Below, piece after piece: positions 35,056-44,759 of a DNA stretch of 64,000 nucleotides. The translations under genes were made by a program, and so were the position numbers. The stretch comes from Buttiauxella agrestis ATCC 33320 (GTDB lineage Bacteria; Pseudomonadota; Gammaproteobacteria; Enterobacterales; Enterobacteriaceae): NCBI RefSeq assembly GCF_000735355.1, contig NZ_JMPI01000029.1:62001-126000 (forward strand). Reading direction: 5' to 3'. Every line of letters begins with the position of its first letter. Position 1 is the first letter of the stretch. The notes beneath the pieces are model-generated. The model made no database searches, was not told where the DNA came from, and saw nothing but the letters and a program-made list of their open reading frames with translations.

Positions 35056-35967
35056 TCAGAACGCGTAATTCACACCAACGCCCGCGTAATGGAACGTATC
35101 GTTCTCACCCTCGTCATGGTTTTCCCATTCGTAGGCATATTCCAGCGTCATTGACAGGCCGTTCTGGAAATCGTAAGCATAGAGCAGACCCAGGCGGTTA
35201 TAGTCGTGGTCTTCGCGATAAATATCTTCAGACCAGTCCCAGTTTGTCCAGCGATCCAGCCCCAGTCGGGTATAAGGCGTTAAGGTGGTATTCCCTAAAG
35301 CAATCGGCAGGTAAGCGCGGATTTCCTGCGTTGAGAACTCACCGTTATTTTTATCGCTTTCGGTGTTAAATCCACGTTCCAAATAATAGTTAGTGCGCAC
35401 AGAAACGGTTTCATTGATTTTCCAGGTAAATCCAGTTTCCGTTTCAATGCGGCTATCAGAGTACCCGGTTTGGTCAAGATCGTTATCAAAACGATAGTAG
35501 GCTAACCAACCGCTAAAGCTCCAGTCATTGTTGATATTCACATTCCAGTCAGGCTGGAATTTATAACGTTGGGTATTAGCTGTTCCATTATTAGATCCGT
35601 CATCATTTTTAAAGTGATAACCATAATTACGAAGGCCCCCGGTGAAACCCAATGACCATGCATCATTATCAACAATCTGATAGCGAATATCTAATTCAGG
35701 ACGATTAAAATAAGTGCCACGCGTAAAATTACTATAGTCAGCAGAACCTTCCTGATACATCGTCATCGAGAGGGTCCACGCCCCGTAGCTGGCATTGAAA
35801 TAGACCGATGGCTCATAAAGCCCGTCTTTATCGTCAGCCTGCCCTTCCACGTTTTCTATTTCGTACATGGCACCAATATTGTAATGCCATGCATCAACTT
35901 CTGCGGAATGAACATAGAGAGGCCCGGCACAGGCAATAAGCGCTGCGCATTGTATAATTTTTTTCAT
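35056..35967 (-). CDS. ompG: OmpG, monomeric outer-membrane porin
   Basis: This 303-residue precursor has a signal peptide cut near residue 21 (PLYVHS/AEVDAW). The mature protein is a 14-strand beta-barrel with alternating aromatic strands and a C-terminal YAGVGVNYAF ending in Phe, the outer-membrane insertion signal. OmpG admits large saccharides. It is the last gene of the ycj cluster, as in E. coli, suggesting it lets the glucoside substrates in. A hairpin at 35997-36016 separates it from ycjV. Confidence 0.93.
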   Translation of the reverse strand: MKKIIQCAALIACAGPLYVHSAEVDAWHYNIGAMYEIENVEGQADDKDGLYEPSVYFNASYGAWTLSMTMYQEGSADYSNFTRGTYFNRPELDIRYQIVDNDAWSLGFTGGLRNYGYHFKNDDGSNNGTANTQRYKFQPDWNVNINNDWSFSGWLAYYRFDNDLDQTGYSDSRIETETGFTWKINETVSVRTNYYLERGFNTESDKNNGEFSTQEIRAYLPIALGNTTLTPYTRLGLDRWTNWDWSEDIYREDHDYNRLGLLYAYDFQNGLSMTLEYAYEWENHDEGENDTFHYAGVGVNYAF

Positions 35968-35996
35968 TTGATTTCCTTGTCAAAAACAACTATGAA

Positions 35997-36016
35997 GCCG
36001 GGAGTAACTTCCCGGC
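35997..36016. terminator. Hairpin in the ycjV-ompG gap
   Basis: GCCGGGA (35997-36003) and TCCCGGC (36010-36016) form a 7-bp stem with loop GTAACT. It may act as a partial terminator or as a 3' stabiliser that sets ompG expression apart from the rest of the cluster. Confidence 0.6.
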
Positions 36017-36035
36017 AGGGTACGGTATTAATTAT

Positions 36036-37118
36036 TTAGTTAATGGTGCATTCGGTTTCAGCGTCAAAAAAATGACTTTTATTCATGTCAAAGGTGATTT
36101 TTATATTTTGCGCCGCCCGATAATCAACATCTGAATTGGCTCGTAGCGTTAATTCATGCCCGCCCACTGTGGCATATAACATAAATTCAGCTCCGGTGAG
36201 TTCGGCAACCGTAATATGTGCATCAATCCCCTCTTCTTTTGGTGATGGCAAAATATCTTCCGGCCGAATCCCCAATATCACTGGTTTATGCTGGTAGTCC
36301 GCGAGCTTTAATGCCGCATATTTATCTTCGGGTATCGCCAGTTTCAGCGTTTCGGTAACAAAATGGCCGTTATCCAACGTACCGCGAATGAAATTCATGG
36401 ATGGCGAACCAATAAAACCGGCAACAAACATATTAGCGGGATGGTTATAAACGGTTTTAGGCGCCCCGACCTGCTGAATAATTCCGTCTTTCATAATCAC
36501 GATACGCGTCGCCATTGTCATGGCTTCGGTTTGATCATGAGTGACGTAAATCATGGTGGTGTTCAGCTTTTGATGCAATTTGCTGATTTCCGCACGCATT
36601 TGTACGCGCAGCCGGGCATCCAGATTCGACAGCGGTTCGTCCATCAGGAACACGCCCGCTTCGCGCACAATGGCGCGCCCCAACGCGACACGCTGGCGTT
36701 GCCCGCCGGAAAGAGCCGCCGGTTTGCGATCCAGATAGGTTTTCAACCCCAGAATTGAAGCTGCCCACTGCACGCGTTCATCAATTATTTTGGCATCCAG
36801 TTTCTGCATTTTCAGGCCAAATGCCATGTTGTCGTAGACCGACATATGCGGGTATAGCGCGTAGTTTTGGAACACCATGGCGATACCGCGCGATTTTGCA
36901 GGAACATCGTTCATGCATACGCCGTCAATCAGCAGTTCGCCGCCGCTAATCTCCTCAAGCCCGGCAATCATGCGTAAAGTTGTGGATTTTCCGCAGCCAG
37001 AGGGGCCCACAAAGACGATAAATTCTTTGTCTTCGATTTCGAGGGTGAAATCTTTCACCACATGAACATGGTTATTATAAATTTTCTGAATGTGCTGCAA
37101 CGAGAGTTGTGCCATCAC
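36036..37118 (-). CDS. ycjV: YcjV, sugar ABC transporter ATPase (intact)
   Basis: This 360-residue MsmK/UgpC-type ATPase has Walker A VGPSGCGKSTTL, Q-loop MVFQNYALYPH, signature LSGGQRQRVALGRAIVR, Walker B VFLMDEPLSNLD and H-loop YVTHDQTEAM, followed by the C-terminal regulatory (OB-fold/TOBE) domain. It would energise the YcjO-YcjP permease. In E. coli K-12 ycjV is regarded as a pseudogene; here the frame is full length. The start could be Met1 or Met2 (MMAQLSLQHI). Confidence 0.93.
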   Translation of the reverse strand: MMAQLSLQHIQKIYNNHVHVVKDFTLEIEDKEFIVFVGPSGCGKSTTLRMIAGLEEISGGELLIDGVCMNDVPAKSRGIAMVFQNYALYPHMSVYDNMAFGLKMQKLDAKIIDERVQWAASILGLKTYLDRKPAALSGGQRQRVALGRAIVREAGVFLMDEPLSNLDARLRVQMRAEISKLHQKLNTTMIYVTHDQTEAMTMATRIVIMKDGIIQQVGAPKTVYNHPANMFVAGFIGSPSMNFIRGTLDNGHFVTETLKLAIPEDKYAALKLADYQHKPVILGIRPEDILPSPKEEGIDAHITVAELTGAEFMLYATVGGHELTLRANSDVDYRAAQNIKITFDMNKSHFFDAETECTIN

Positions 37119-37130
37119 GTGTTCCTTTTC

Positions 37131-37808
37131 TCACACAGCGTTCACGCTATGTTGGGTTAGCCAGAATGTTTGCAGAAGCGGCCAGTTCAGTTGCGCGGTA
37201 TCTGGCAGCAATAAATCAGCGTTTAAGAGCTGCACTCCAATTCCTACCGAAAGCATACCGCTGGCGTTAATCGACTCGATTCCTGCCTGGGCATCCTCGA
37301 TACCGATACAGTTAGCGGGAGCAACACCCAGCCCCGCACAGGCGGCGATGAATATTTCGGGATCGGGCTTTGAGCGCTGAATTCGGCTGGCATCAGCACA
37401 GAAATCAAATTGCTCGACTAAACCGAGCGCCTCAAGAATGCGTGGGGCATTTAACGAAACCGACGCCAGGCCAACGCGCACATCCTGCCGATGAAGTTCT
37501 TCGAGCAATGCCGCAATGCCAGGCAATACTGAACCGGGGTTCAATTGCTGAAGGGAGGCGACGTAGAAAGCATTTTTGCGCTCCGCCAGGCGATGTTTAT
37601 CCTGCGCGCTATAGCGATGTTCTGCCCCGCCGCTACGCAAGATTCTCTCCAGAGAACCCATACGACTGATGCCTTTAAGCTGCTCGTTTATCTGCTCGTC
37701 AATCGCAATACCTATCTCATGAGCGATACGCTGCCAGGCCAAAAAATGCAGATGCGCGGTATCGGTCACCACGCCATCTAAATCAAAGATTACCGCCAGA
37801 GGTTTCAT
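37131..37808 (-). CDS. ycjU: YcjU, beta-phosphoglucomutase
   Basis: This 225-residue HAD-superfamily enzyme carries motif [15 protein letters not shown] with the nucleophile Asp and acid/base Asp, [12 protein letters not shown] (substrate recognition), RSKPDPEIF and [12 protein letters not shown] (metal-binding acidic pair). It isomerises beta-glucose-1-phosphate, made by inverting phosphorylases such as YcjT, to glucose-6-phosphate. Its ATG overlaps the ycjT stop by four bases. A 16-bp box identical to the one upstream of ycjM lies just upstream, in the ycjT 3' end. Confidence 0.93.
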   Translation of the reverse strand: MKPLAVIFDLDGVVTDTAHLHFLAWQRIAHEIGIAIDEQINEQLKGISRMGSLERILRSGGAEHRYSAQDKHRLAERKNAFYVASLQQLNPGSVLPGIAALLEELHRQDVRVGLASVSLNAPRILEALGLVEQFDFCADASRIQRSKPDPEIFIAACAGLGVAPANCIGIEDAQAGIESINASGMLSVGIGVQLLNADLLLPDTAQLNWPLLQTFWLTQHSVNAV

Positions 37809-40087
37809 TGTTTCGTCCCTTTTGTGGTACCGCTCCCATTAACGGGCGCAAAAAACTCAGCCAGTAAAAAAGTTTGTGTACCAACAAATGAGACGTGCTT
37901 TCCACCCAGCCAAAGCGTTAGCGGTGTATTTTGCGCGCCAGAAATTGTGACGTGCTGGTGAGTTAACATCAGATGAATTTGTGTTCCTTGCCAGAAAAAC
38001 GGCAGCGCGACAGATTGCCACTGCGCGGGCATTCGTGGGTTTAGGTGAAGTTCGCCCTGTTCGACGGTTAACCCAACAAACCCCTGTACCGCGCCCAGCC
38101 AGATTGCGCCCGTGGCGGCAGCATGAATGCCGTCGTCACAGCTATGTGGATCGTCGCCGAGGTCAATAAGGCCCGCCTGCTGCCAGAATTCGTAAGCTTG
38201 AGTGACTCGGTAACAACGAGCGGCAATCACACCGTGAATAGCTTTGCTCAGTGACGAGTCGTGAATCGTCCTTGGTTCGTAGTACCCAAGATTCGCCTCC
38301 AACTGTTCAGCCGTAAAACGCCACGGCAACATGTAAGTGAGCATCACCACATCAGCCTGTTTGAGGATTTGCATCTCGTTGACTTCAGCGCGTGAATAAT
38401 CGAGCAAAATCGCCTGCGTGCCCTGCTGCTGTTTGTAACGAGTGAGATCGATAGTCGGTTTACTAAAGAAGGTATCGTCTTGAGCAATCAGGTTCTGCTC
38501 ATTGGCAGGTGGCAGCCAAAGGCGTTCCAGAAAATCATCCGCGGCACTGACAAATGCAGCGTTCTGAATGCCGAATTGCTGCACATAGTGCCTTGCCCGC
38601 TCTACGTTATGGAATGCCAGATAATTGGTGTACGCGTTGTTATCAACATGCTCGGTGTATTCATCCGGGCCGATAACATCGTGCAGTTCCAGCCTTCCGT
38701 TCACATTCACCGCCCGGCTTATCCAGAATCGTGCAGTTTCCAGAAGCAGGGTCACTCCGCGTTCGCGCATGAAAACTTCGTCGGCAGTTACCTGATAATA
38801 CGCATCAACAGCCCAGGCAATATCAGCGACAAGATGGTGTTCCGCCAGCGCTGAAGCAACCTTCTGGCGCAAACCCGTGCGGATATTAATTGCGGCAAAC
38901 TCAGGGGTTTCCTCTTCACCCGTCCACGCGCTTTCCCACGGGAATAGCGCACCCTGCCAGCCGTTTTCCCGTGCTTTTTTCTGCCCACCACGCAAATTAT
39001 GCCAACGGTAACTCAGTAACTGGCGGGCAATATGTGGCTGAGTCATTAAATGAAATGGCAGCAGGAAAACTTCAGTATCCCAGAAAACATGGCCTTTATA
39101 GCCCTCACCCGTCAGTCCTTTCGCGGCAATGCTACAGCGCTCGTTGTGAACGGGCGTCATGGCGTAAAGATGGTACAACGCGAAATCCAGCGCGATTTGA
39201 TCTTCTTCATTCACGCTCTCGAGCTTCACGCGACTACGCTGCCAGTAACCATTCCAGACCTGAGCTGACTGCGCAAGAAGCTGTTCGTACCCGCACTCAA
39301 CGCATTGCATCAGGTTTTGCAGTGCGAATTCCGCGCAGGTTTCAGCGCGATAGTTTTCATCAAGCGAGCTGGCAATCCAGCTAGTTTTCACCAGGCTGAA
39401 AGCTTCACCCTGGGCGACAAGGCCGCTACAGTGCTGTGTCAGACGGCGGTTTTTCGCATAAAAACTGCTGTGACTTTCAGATGGTAGCGCGCAATAACTG
39501 CTGATAATCACTTCGTTGCTACCATCGAGCGTGCGATAGCAGCCTTGCAAGTAACGCTGTTCAAAAACGCGAACGCTGGTTTCATCCAGGTGTTGACGGC
39601 CAGAGTTGGTTTGCGTGGCGTCGATTCCAGTGCTGATTGTGACTGTAGCTTCGCTATCCAGCGGTGTAATGGCGATGCGTGAACAAACCAGCGAGTGCTG
39701 CGCGGCAGATAAAAACCGCTGGCATTCGATTCGATAACGCTTGCCGTTTGGGGCCAGCCACAGCACGTTGCGGCGCAGCTCTCCGGTGGCAAAATCCAGC
39801 TCGCGCTGGTATTCCACGACTTGACCTGCCAACAGCGTGAAAATTTCACCATCCAGTTCGATGCGCATCTGCAGAATGTCTGGCAAGTTCACCAGTTCCG
39901 TCGTTTCAAGTGGCGAGCTGCGATGGTAAAAGCCCGCCAGATACATGCCGCGAGTCTGATCGGTATACGCTTCTTCATGGCAGGCGCGTAGGCCAAGATA
40001 GCCGTTACCCGCCGTCATTAAAGTGGCAAATTTATTCAGCGTATGGGGGCTAAATTGCGGCTCCTGAAGCCTTGTGAGAGTGCTCAT
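37805..40087 (-). CDS. ycjT: YcjT, GH65 disaccharide phosphorylase (kojibiose phosphorylase type)
   Basis: The 760-residue protein belongs to glycoside hydrolase family 65, with an N-terminal beta-sandwich, an (alpha/alpha)6 barrel and a C-terminal beta-jelly roll. [18 protein letters not shown] contains the catalytic acid Glu, and [14 protein letters not shown] plus [13 protein letters not shown] line the phosphate site. E. coli YcjT phosphorolyses kojibiose (alpha-1,2-glucobiose) to glucose and beta-glucose-1-phosphate. It overlaps ycjS and ycjU by four bases each, so it is firmly within the operon. Confidence 0.92.
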   Translation of the reverse strand: MSTLTRLQEPQFSPHTLNKFATLMTAGNGYLGLRACHEEAYTDQTRGMYLAGFYHRSSPLETTELVNLPDILQMRIELDGEIFTLLAGQVVEYQRELDFATGELRRNVLWLAPNGKRYRIECQRFLSAAQHSLVCSRIAITPLDSEATVTISTGIDATQTNSGRQHLDETSVRVFEQRYLQGCYRTLDGSNEVIISSYCALPSESHSSFYAKNRRLTQHCSGLVAQGEAFSLVKTSWIASSLDENYRAETCAEFALQNLMQCVECGYEQLLAQSAQVWNGYWQRSRVKLESVNEEDQIALDFALYHLYAMTPVHNERCSIAAKGLTGEGYKGHVFWDTEVFLLPFHLMTQPHIARQLLSYRWHNLRGGQKKARENGWQGALFPWESAWTGEEETPEFAAINIRTGLRQKVASALAEHHLVADIAWAVDAYYQVTADEVFMRERGVTLLLETARFWISRAVNVNGRLELHDVIGPDEYTEHVDNNAYTNYLAFHNVERARHYVQQFGIQNAAFVSAADDFLERLWLPPANEQNLIAQDDTFFSKPTIDLTRYKQQQGTQAILLDYSRAEVNEMQILKQADVVMLTYMLPWRFTAEQLEANLGYYEPRTIHDSSLSKAIHGVIAARCYRVTQAYEFWQQAGLIDLGDDPHSCDDGIHAAATGAIWLGAVQGFVGLTVEQGELHLNPRMPAQWQSVALPFFWQGTQIHLMLTHQHVTISGAQNTPLTLWLGGKHVSFVGTQTFLLAEFFAPVNGSGTTKGTKQ
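37822..37839. promoter_or_regulatory. Candidate LacI-type box inside the 3' end of ycjT
   Basis: On the minus strand ATGGGAGCGGTACCAC (37824-37839) is identical to the box upstream of ycjM. It encodes the Gly-Ser-Gly-Thr-Thr stretch of the YcjT tail and lies 16 bases before the ycjU start. Confidence 0.45.
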
Positions 40088-41124
40088 AACTCTATGCTCT
40101 CTCCTGATTCTGCTGCGCGATAAATAGCCGCGACCAGTTGCTGAATAAGGTAGCCCTGCTCTGCATCAGCGATGCTGACCGGTGCGCCAAGCACATGATC
40201 AACAAAGGCACGCATACTTTTGAAGTGGCGTTCAGTGTCTGCACTTTCACGTTGTGACAATGTCACCAATTTACCCGCTTCATCCTGATAGATATGTGCC
40301 GGGAACAGCGTTGCACCTGCGTTCACACCGCAGAACTCAACGTTCATCACCGAAACCGGTTCTATATTCAGTGCGAACGAGGTTTCCAGTCGCAAGATAC
40401 CCCCGTTGCGGAACTCAACAGTGGCAAACAGCGCGTCTTCAACGGTGTAGGTTTTGGGGTCCCACTCGCCAAATTGCCCGCTATGTTTGAGCGTGCCGAG
40501 TTTCTGGAATGAATGAGCATAAACGCGCTTCACCGCCGGGAATCCCAGCACGTACATGGCCGCATCAAGCATATGAATGCCGATATCAATCAACGGCCCG
40601 CCGCCCTGCAACTCTTTGTTGGTAAACACGCCCCAGCCGGGCACTCCACAACGGCGCAGCGCTTTTGCGGTGGTGACATAAATTTCACCCAGCGTCCCGG
40701 CGACCACTTGTTCTCGTAAAAACTGCGTGTCGCTGGCAAAACGGTGGTGGAAATCGTAAGCCAGCACTTTCCCGGCTTTACGCGCGGCATCACGCATTTC
40801 AGCGGCCTCTTCCGGCGTCATCGCTGGCGGTTTTTCACACATCACATGGCAGCCGTTTTCCAGCGCCTGCATAACATGCTGATGGTGGAAACGGTTTGGT
40901 GTACACACACTAATGATATCCGGCTGGCACTGGCGATACATTTCATCCGCATCTGCGAATGCATGTGCAATCCCCAGGCGATTTGCCAGGGACTGCGCTC
41001 GCTCGATATTGCTGTCGACGACAGCCACCAGTTCCAGTTCGCTTCGGGTCAGGTAATACGACGCATGTACGGTTTCTGCGACCTGGCCGCCACCGATAAT
41101 CGCCACCCTGAGTTTTCGACTCAT
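40084..41124 (-). CDS. ycjS: YcjS, NAD-dependent D-glucoside 3-dehydrogenase
   Basis: From the ATG at 41124 the protein has 346 residues, beginning MSRKLRVAIIGGGQVAETVH like E. coli YcjS. The frame extends upstream to 41373 but that part overlaps ycjR and is not family sequence. It is a GFO/IDH/MocA oxidoreductase with an N-terminal Rossmann domain, the CEKPPAMTPEEA motif carrying the catalytic Lys, and HHRFASDTQFLREQV. E. coli YcjS oxidises D-glucosides at C3 to 3-keto-glucosides, working with YcjQ and YcjR. Confidence 0.92.
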   Translation of the reverse strand: MSRKLRVAIIGGGQVAETVHASYYLTRSELELVAVVDSNIERAQSLANRLGIAHAFADADEMYRQCQPDIISVCTPNRFHHQHVMQALENGCHVMCEKPPAMTPEEAAEMRDAARKAGKVLAYDFHHRFASDTQFLREQVVAGTLGEIYVTTAKALRRCGVPGWGVFTNKELQGGGPLIDIGIHMLDAAMYVLGFPAVKRVYAHSFQKLGTLKHSGQFGEWDPKTYTVEDALFATVEFRNGGILRLETSFALNIEPVSVMNVEFCGVNAGATLFPAHIYQDEAGKLVTLSQRESADTERHFKSMRAFVDHVLGAPVSIADAEQGYLIQQLVAAIYRAAESGESIEL

Positions 41125-41137
41125 CTCACGTTGCCTC

Positions 41138-41926
41138 TTAGCAGGTACGCAAAAATTGCAGCGATTGCTGATATGCCGCTGCCGGATCTTCCGCACGAAT
41201 GCGGCCTTCGTAGACGATGTATCCGTCATAGCCATCAGCGCGAAGCTGTTCGAAGTGTTTTTTGAAATCAATGCTGCCGCTTCCCGGCTGGTAGCGGTGA
41301 TTGTCTGCAATATGTACGTGGCCCAACAAATCGCGGTTTTTATGGAACGCCTGGCTGATATCGTCTTCTTCAATATTCATGTGATAGAAGTCGCCGATGA
41401 TTTGCGTATGTTTGAGTTGGTTTTCTTCGATATATGAGCGCGCATCCGCCAGGGTATTGATCATATGATCCTGATAACGGTTGAGCGGTTCGAGGTACAC
41501 CTTTGTGCCGGTACGCGCGGCAACTTCATCCAGATAACGCAGAGAATCACTCACGGCTTTACGGTCACCCGCCTGACTGCGCGGTGAATTCATCGGCGGC
41601 AAACGATAGGTAAACATGCCCCACGCTGCAGGAACCACAATCCCATTGCCGCCCACTTCTGCCAACGCTTCCAGAATGCGGGTGATTTGTTGCAGTCCGT
41701 TAAGGCGGCGTTCTTCAATAAAATCGCCAATCCAGCCATCGTAGCCGCCACAAGCCGTGGTCACGGGTAGACCGGTTTCAGCAATTGCGGCTTTGACCGC
41801 CTGAACGTTTTCCACCAATAGCTTGCCGTCGATTTCAAAGCCGTCGAAGCCCATGGCTTTAATATATTTAAACTTTTCCAGAATATCTGGCGGGAAAAAC
41901 GCCTGATTTTGAGTACCGATTTTCAT
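41138..41926 (-). CDS. ycjR: YcjR, 3-keto-guloside C4 epimerase
   Basis: This 262-residue TIM-barrel protein of the xylose-isomerase-like family has Glu and His metal-binding candidates in TKVYLEPLNRYQDHM, IIGDFYHMNIEEDD, LGHVHIADNHRYQPG and YIVYEGRIRAED. E. coli YcjR is a manganese-dependent epimerase that converts 3-keto-D-gulosides to 3-keto-D-glucosides. It lies between ycjQ and ycjS with short gaps, keeping the three-enzyme pathway together. Confidence 0.92.
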   Translation of the reverse strand: MKIGTQNQAFFPPDILEKFKYIKAMGFDGFEIDGKLLVENVQAVKAAIAETGLPVTTACGGYDGWIGDFIEERRLNGLQQITRILEALAEVGGNGIVVPAAWGMFTYRLPPMNSPRSQAGDRKAVSDSLRYLDEVAARTGTKVYLEPLNRYQDHMINTLADARSYIEENQLKHTQIIGDFYHMNIEEDDISQAFHKNRDLLGHVHIADNHRYQPGSGSIDFKKHFEQLRADGYDGYIVYEGRIRAEDPAAAYQQSLQFLRTC

Positions 41927-41944
41927 GATTTAAGTCCTTTTAAA

Positions 41945-42994
41945 TTAAAATAAAACGCCCATTTTGATGCTCAGATCAGGGTGTTGATCGACGTACTTCA
42001 TGTAACTTTCCGCGCTATCGTGGAAGGTAACGACCGGGTCAATCAGGTCTTCGCAATTGAGATAACCGTTCATCAGCAGTTCCCAGCAAGTTTCTTCGAT
42101 ACGTTTGCGATCCCAACGCGGATAGTCCGGGTTTGGCTCGCTGCTGCCACGTGAGAAGACGATTTTTGCGTTGTTGAAATGCGCTTCGCGTCCGAGGTTG
42201 AAATCGTGGAAAGGTTTGGCGAAAGCGACGTAAGAGATGGTGCCGCCGTAGGCGATACCGCGCAGAGCACCTTGCAGCGCCTGGTCATTACCGCTGGTTT
42301 CGATAATCACGTCAGCGCCAAGCTTGTTGGTGATTTTCTTGATTTCGAGTCCGACGTCGGTACCTATCGGGTTCAGGCAGAAATCTGCGCCGTGGCGGGT
42401 GGCGATTTCGCAGCGATGGGCAATAGGATCAACACCAATCACCACCGATGCACCCGCTTTCTTCGCCAACTGGACAGCAATCTGACCAATGGCGCCGAGG
42501 CCCACCACCACGACAAAATCCCCTACGCGAACATTACCATCACGCACGCCGCTCATGGCGAACTGTGCAGGGTCGTAGCAGACGGCATTTTTCCAGCTCG
42601 AACCCGCGGGCATTTTGCGCAATTTATAGTTGTTTACAGCATTCGCAATGACCGTTTCCTGCAATGGGCCATAAGTACAAACCTGGTCGCCGATTTGGTA
42701 GTCGGTGACATCAGAACCACGTTCTATGACCTCACCCACCACCATATTGCCGAGCTGAAATTTACCAAACTCGATGCCGCGAGCCGCCCCTTCAGCACGT
42801 GGGACAAACAGGTTCCACTCGCTGTTGAATTCCTCATCAATGAACGGGCTGGCGCCGCGGAAATCCACTACTTCGGTGCCGTGTTTTGGTGCGCCAAACG
42901 CGACTTTAATTTTGACTTCATGCGCCTGTACCGGGCGATCTTCATACTCGACTAACTGGGCTACGCGCGGTGCGCTTGCGATTAACTTCTTCAT
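41945..42994 (-). CDS. ycjQ: YcjQ, NAD-dependent D-guloside 3-dehydrogenase
   Basis: This 349-residue medium-chain dehydrogenase has VVVVGLGAIGQIAVQLAKKA as the Rossmann glycine motif and FGAPKHGTEVVDFRG near the expected metal-ligand region. The classical four-cysteine structural zinc site is absent, as in related family members. E. coli YcjQ interconverts D-gulosides and 3-keto-D-gulosides. With YcjR and YcjS it turns gulosides into glucosides without breaking the glycosidic bond. Confidence 0.91.
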   Translation of the reverse strand: MKKLIASAPRVAQLVEYEDRPVQAHEVKIKVAFGAPKHGTEVVDFRGASPFIDEEFNSEWNLFVPRAEGAARGIEFGKFQLGNMVVGEVIERGSDVTDYQIGDQVCTYGPLQETVIANAVNNYKLRKMPAGSSWKNAVCYDPAQFAMSGVRDGNVRVGDFVVVVGLGAIGQIAVQLAKKAGASVVIGVDPIAHRCEIATRHGADFCLNPIGTDVGLEIKKITNKLGADVIIETSGNDQALQGALRGIAYGGTISYVAFAKPFHDFNLGREAHFNNAKIVFSRGSSEPNPDYPRWDRKRIEETCWELLMNGYLNCEDLIDPVVTFHDSAESYMKYVDQHPDLSIKMGVLF

Positions 42995-43026
42995 TGTTCA
43001 ACTCCGATATTTAAATTATTGGGTGG

Positions 43027-43872
43027 TTAACCTTTTACGCCGCCTGCAGTCAGGCCGCTTTTAATAAACCGTTCCGATAACGCATACATCACCACCACCG
43101 GTAATGCGGTCACTAATGAGGCGGCCATCATTCTTCCCCACACATAATCAGGCGTACTGAACAGCGTGCTCAGGCCAACTGGCAATGTGAAGTTTTCAGA
43201 ACTGGAGAGGAAAATAGAGGCAAACAGATAGTCGTTCCACGCCACCATAAAGCAGTAGACAAATACGGAAACCAGGCCGGATATCGCCAACGGCACCGTG
43301 ATGTAAAAGATGATTTGCAGGCGGTTTAAGCCGTCCATCATTGCCGCTTCTTCAATTTCGTCCGGGATGGTGTCGAAGTAACTTTTCAACATAAACACGG
43401 CAGTCGGCAGCGTTTGCGTCACCATGGTGATGATCAACGCCAGTTCGGTGTCATAAATTCCCAGGGCGGTGATGATTTTAAATAGCGGCACCACCAGCAA
43501 AATTCCCGAAAACATATACACCGCATAGAAACTGGCGTTGATGGTCATGCGCCCCTTAAAGCGCAGTTTAGAAAGTGCATACGCGCCAAGAATGCCAATC
43601 AGCACCGCAATAGCGGAGGACGTTAACGACACCACCAGACTGTTTTTGAAATAGGTCAAAAACGGGAAAATGAGCGGATTAAAAATGTCGATGTAATGCT
43701 GCAGCGTCCACGCCTGCGGGAAGATAGTCGGATGCAGGGAAATCGCTTCCTGCGAGCTTTTGAACGACGTCATCAACATGACAAAGAACGGGAACAGTGT
43801 GACCAGCAGGAACAGAGCCAGCCCGATGTAAAAGCCTACACGCCCGAGCAGTTTGCGGTTATTAGCAGTCAT
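43027..43872 (-). CDS. ycjP: YcjP, sugar ABC transporter permease (MalG type)
   Basis: The 281-residue protein has about six membrane helices and the permease EAA loop EEAAMMDGLNRLQIIFYITV that docks on the ATPase. The N-terminal helix region LGRVGFYIGLALFLLVTLFP fits the MalG/carbohydrate-uptake type 1 family. It overlaps ycjO by four bases. It would form a heterodimeric channel with YcjO powered by YcjV. Confidence 0.93.
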   Translation of the reverse strand: MTANNRKLLGRVGFYIGLALFLLVTLFPFFVMLMTSFKSSQEAISLHPTIFPQAWTLQHYIDIFNPLIFPFLTYFKNSLVVSLTSSAIAVLIGILGAYALSKLRFKGRMTINASFYAVYMFSGILLVVPLFKIITALGIYDTELALIITMVTQTLPTAVFMLKSYFDTIPDEIEEAAMMDGLNRLQIIFYITVPLAISGLVSVFVYCFMVAWNDYLFASIFLSSSENFTLPVGLSTLFSTPDYVWGRMMAASLVTALPVVVMYALSERFIKSGLTAGGVKG

Positions 43873-44741
43873 TTAAGATTTACCCGTTTTCTGGTCAGCA
43901 AGATGACGGCGAAGATGATGACGAACAACACCACAGAAATTGCAGCCGCCTTACCTAAGTCATTAAAGGCAAAGGCCGTTTTGTAGAGATAGACGCCCAG
44001 AATGTTTACTTTGGTGGTTAACAACCAGACATCGGCGAACATATAGAACATCCAGATGGTGCGCAGCGTGACCACGGTTGCCAGCACCGGCATAATCGCG
44101 GGCAGCGTAACGATTTTGAATTTCTGCCAGCCGTTAGCACCGTCCATTTCTGCTGCTTCATACAGCGATTTGTCGATAGTCTGCAAAATGGCAAGAAATG
44201 AGATAAAAGCATACGGGAAGTAGCGCCAGATGGCGAACAGCACCACCAGGAAGAAACTGCTACCGGGGTTATCGAACCACAGTGGCGCTTCGTTAAACAG
44301 GTGAAGCACGTCCACACCGAGGTAGTTCACAATGCCGTAGCCGCTGTTGAACATGTATTTCCAGGCGAACACCAACGAAATAGACGGTGTGACGTAGGAA
44401 AGAATCACCAGTGAACGCGCCGTTTTGCGCAGACGAAATTCACGGTTGAAAAACAGCGCCACGCCAAGTCCCAGACCGGTGCTGCCAAGCACCACCAGTG
44501 CGGTGTACCAGAACGTGGTCCATAACGAGTGCCAGAAAGCGGAATCCGTCAGGATATTGATGTAGTTTTCTAATCCGATAAACCGGGCATTAATGTTCGG
44601 ATTCAACGGTAAACGCAGAAAACTTATTTCGATGTTCGACAGCATCGGCCAGGCGACCAGGCCACCCAGCAACAGCAAGCTGGGTGCGAGAAGCATCATG
44701 GCGAATGGCATGTCAGAGCGGCCAGAAAACCACTTCTTCAT
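43869..44741 (-). CDS. ycjO: YcjO, sugar ABC transporter permease (MalF type)
   Basis: The 290-residue membrane protein has six predicted helices and the EAA loop YEAAEMDGANGWQKFKIVTL. LLAPSLLLLGGLVAWPMLSN opens the first helix, typical of MalF-like permeases. It is the partner of YcjP in the putative glucoside importer. The gene follows ycjN after 18 bases. Confidence 0.93.
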   Translation of the reverse strand: MKKWFSGRSDMPFAMMLLAPSLLLLGGLVAWPMLSNIEISFLRLPLNPNINARFIGLENYINILTDSAFWHSLWTTFWYTALVVLGSTGLGLGVALFFNREFRLRKTARSLVILSYVTPSISLVFAWKYMFNSGYGIVNYLGVDVLHLFNEAPLWFDNPGSSFFLVVLFAIWRYFPYAFISFLAILQTIDKSLYEAAEMDGANGWQKFKIVTLPAIMPVLATVVTLRTIWMFYMFADVWLLTTKVNILGVYLYKTAFAFNDLGKAAAISVVLFVIIFAVILLTRKRVNLK

Positions 44742-44759
44742 AATGACTTATCCTGTGGA

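Noticed and set aside
41125-41373. 83-residue N-terminal extension of YcjS
   Set aside because: It overlaps the ycjR coding region and does not resemble the family; the ATG at 41124 gives the normal length.
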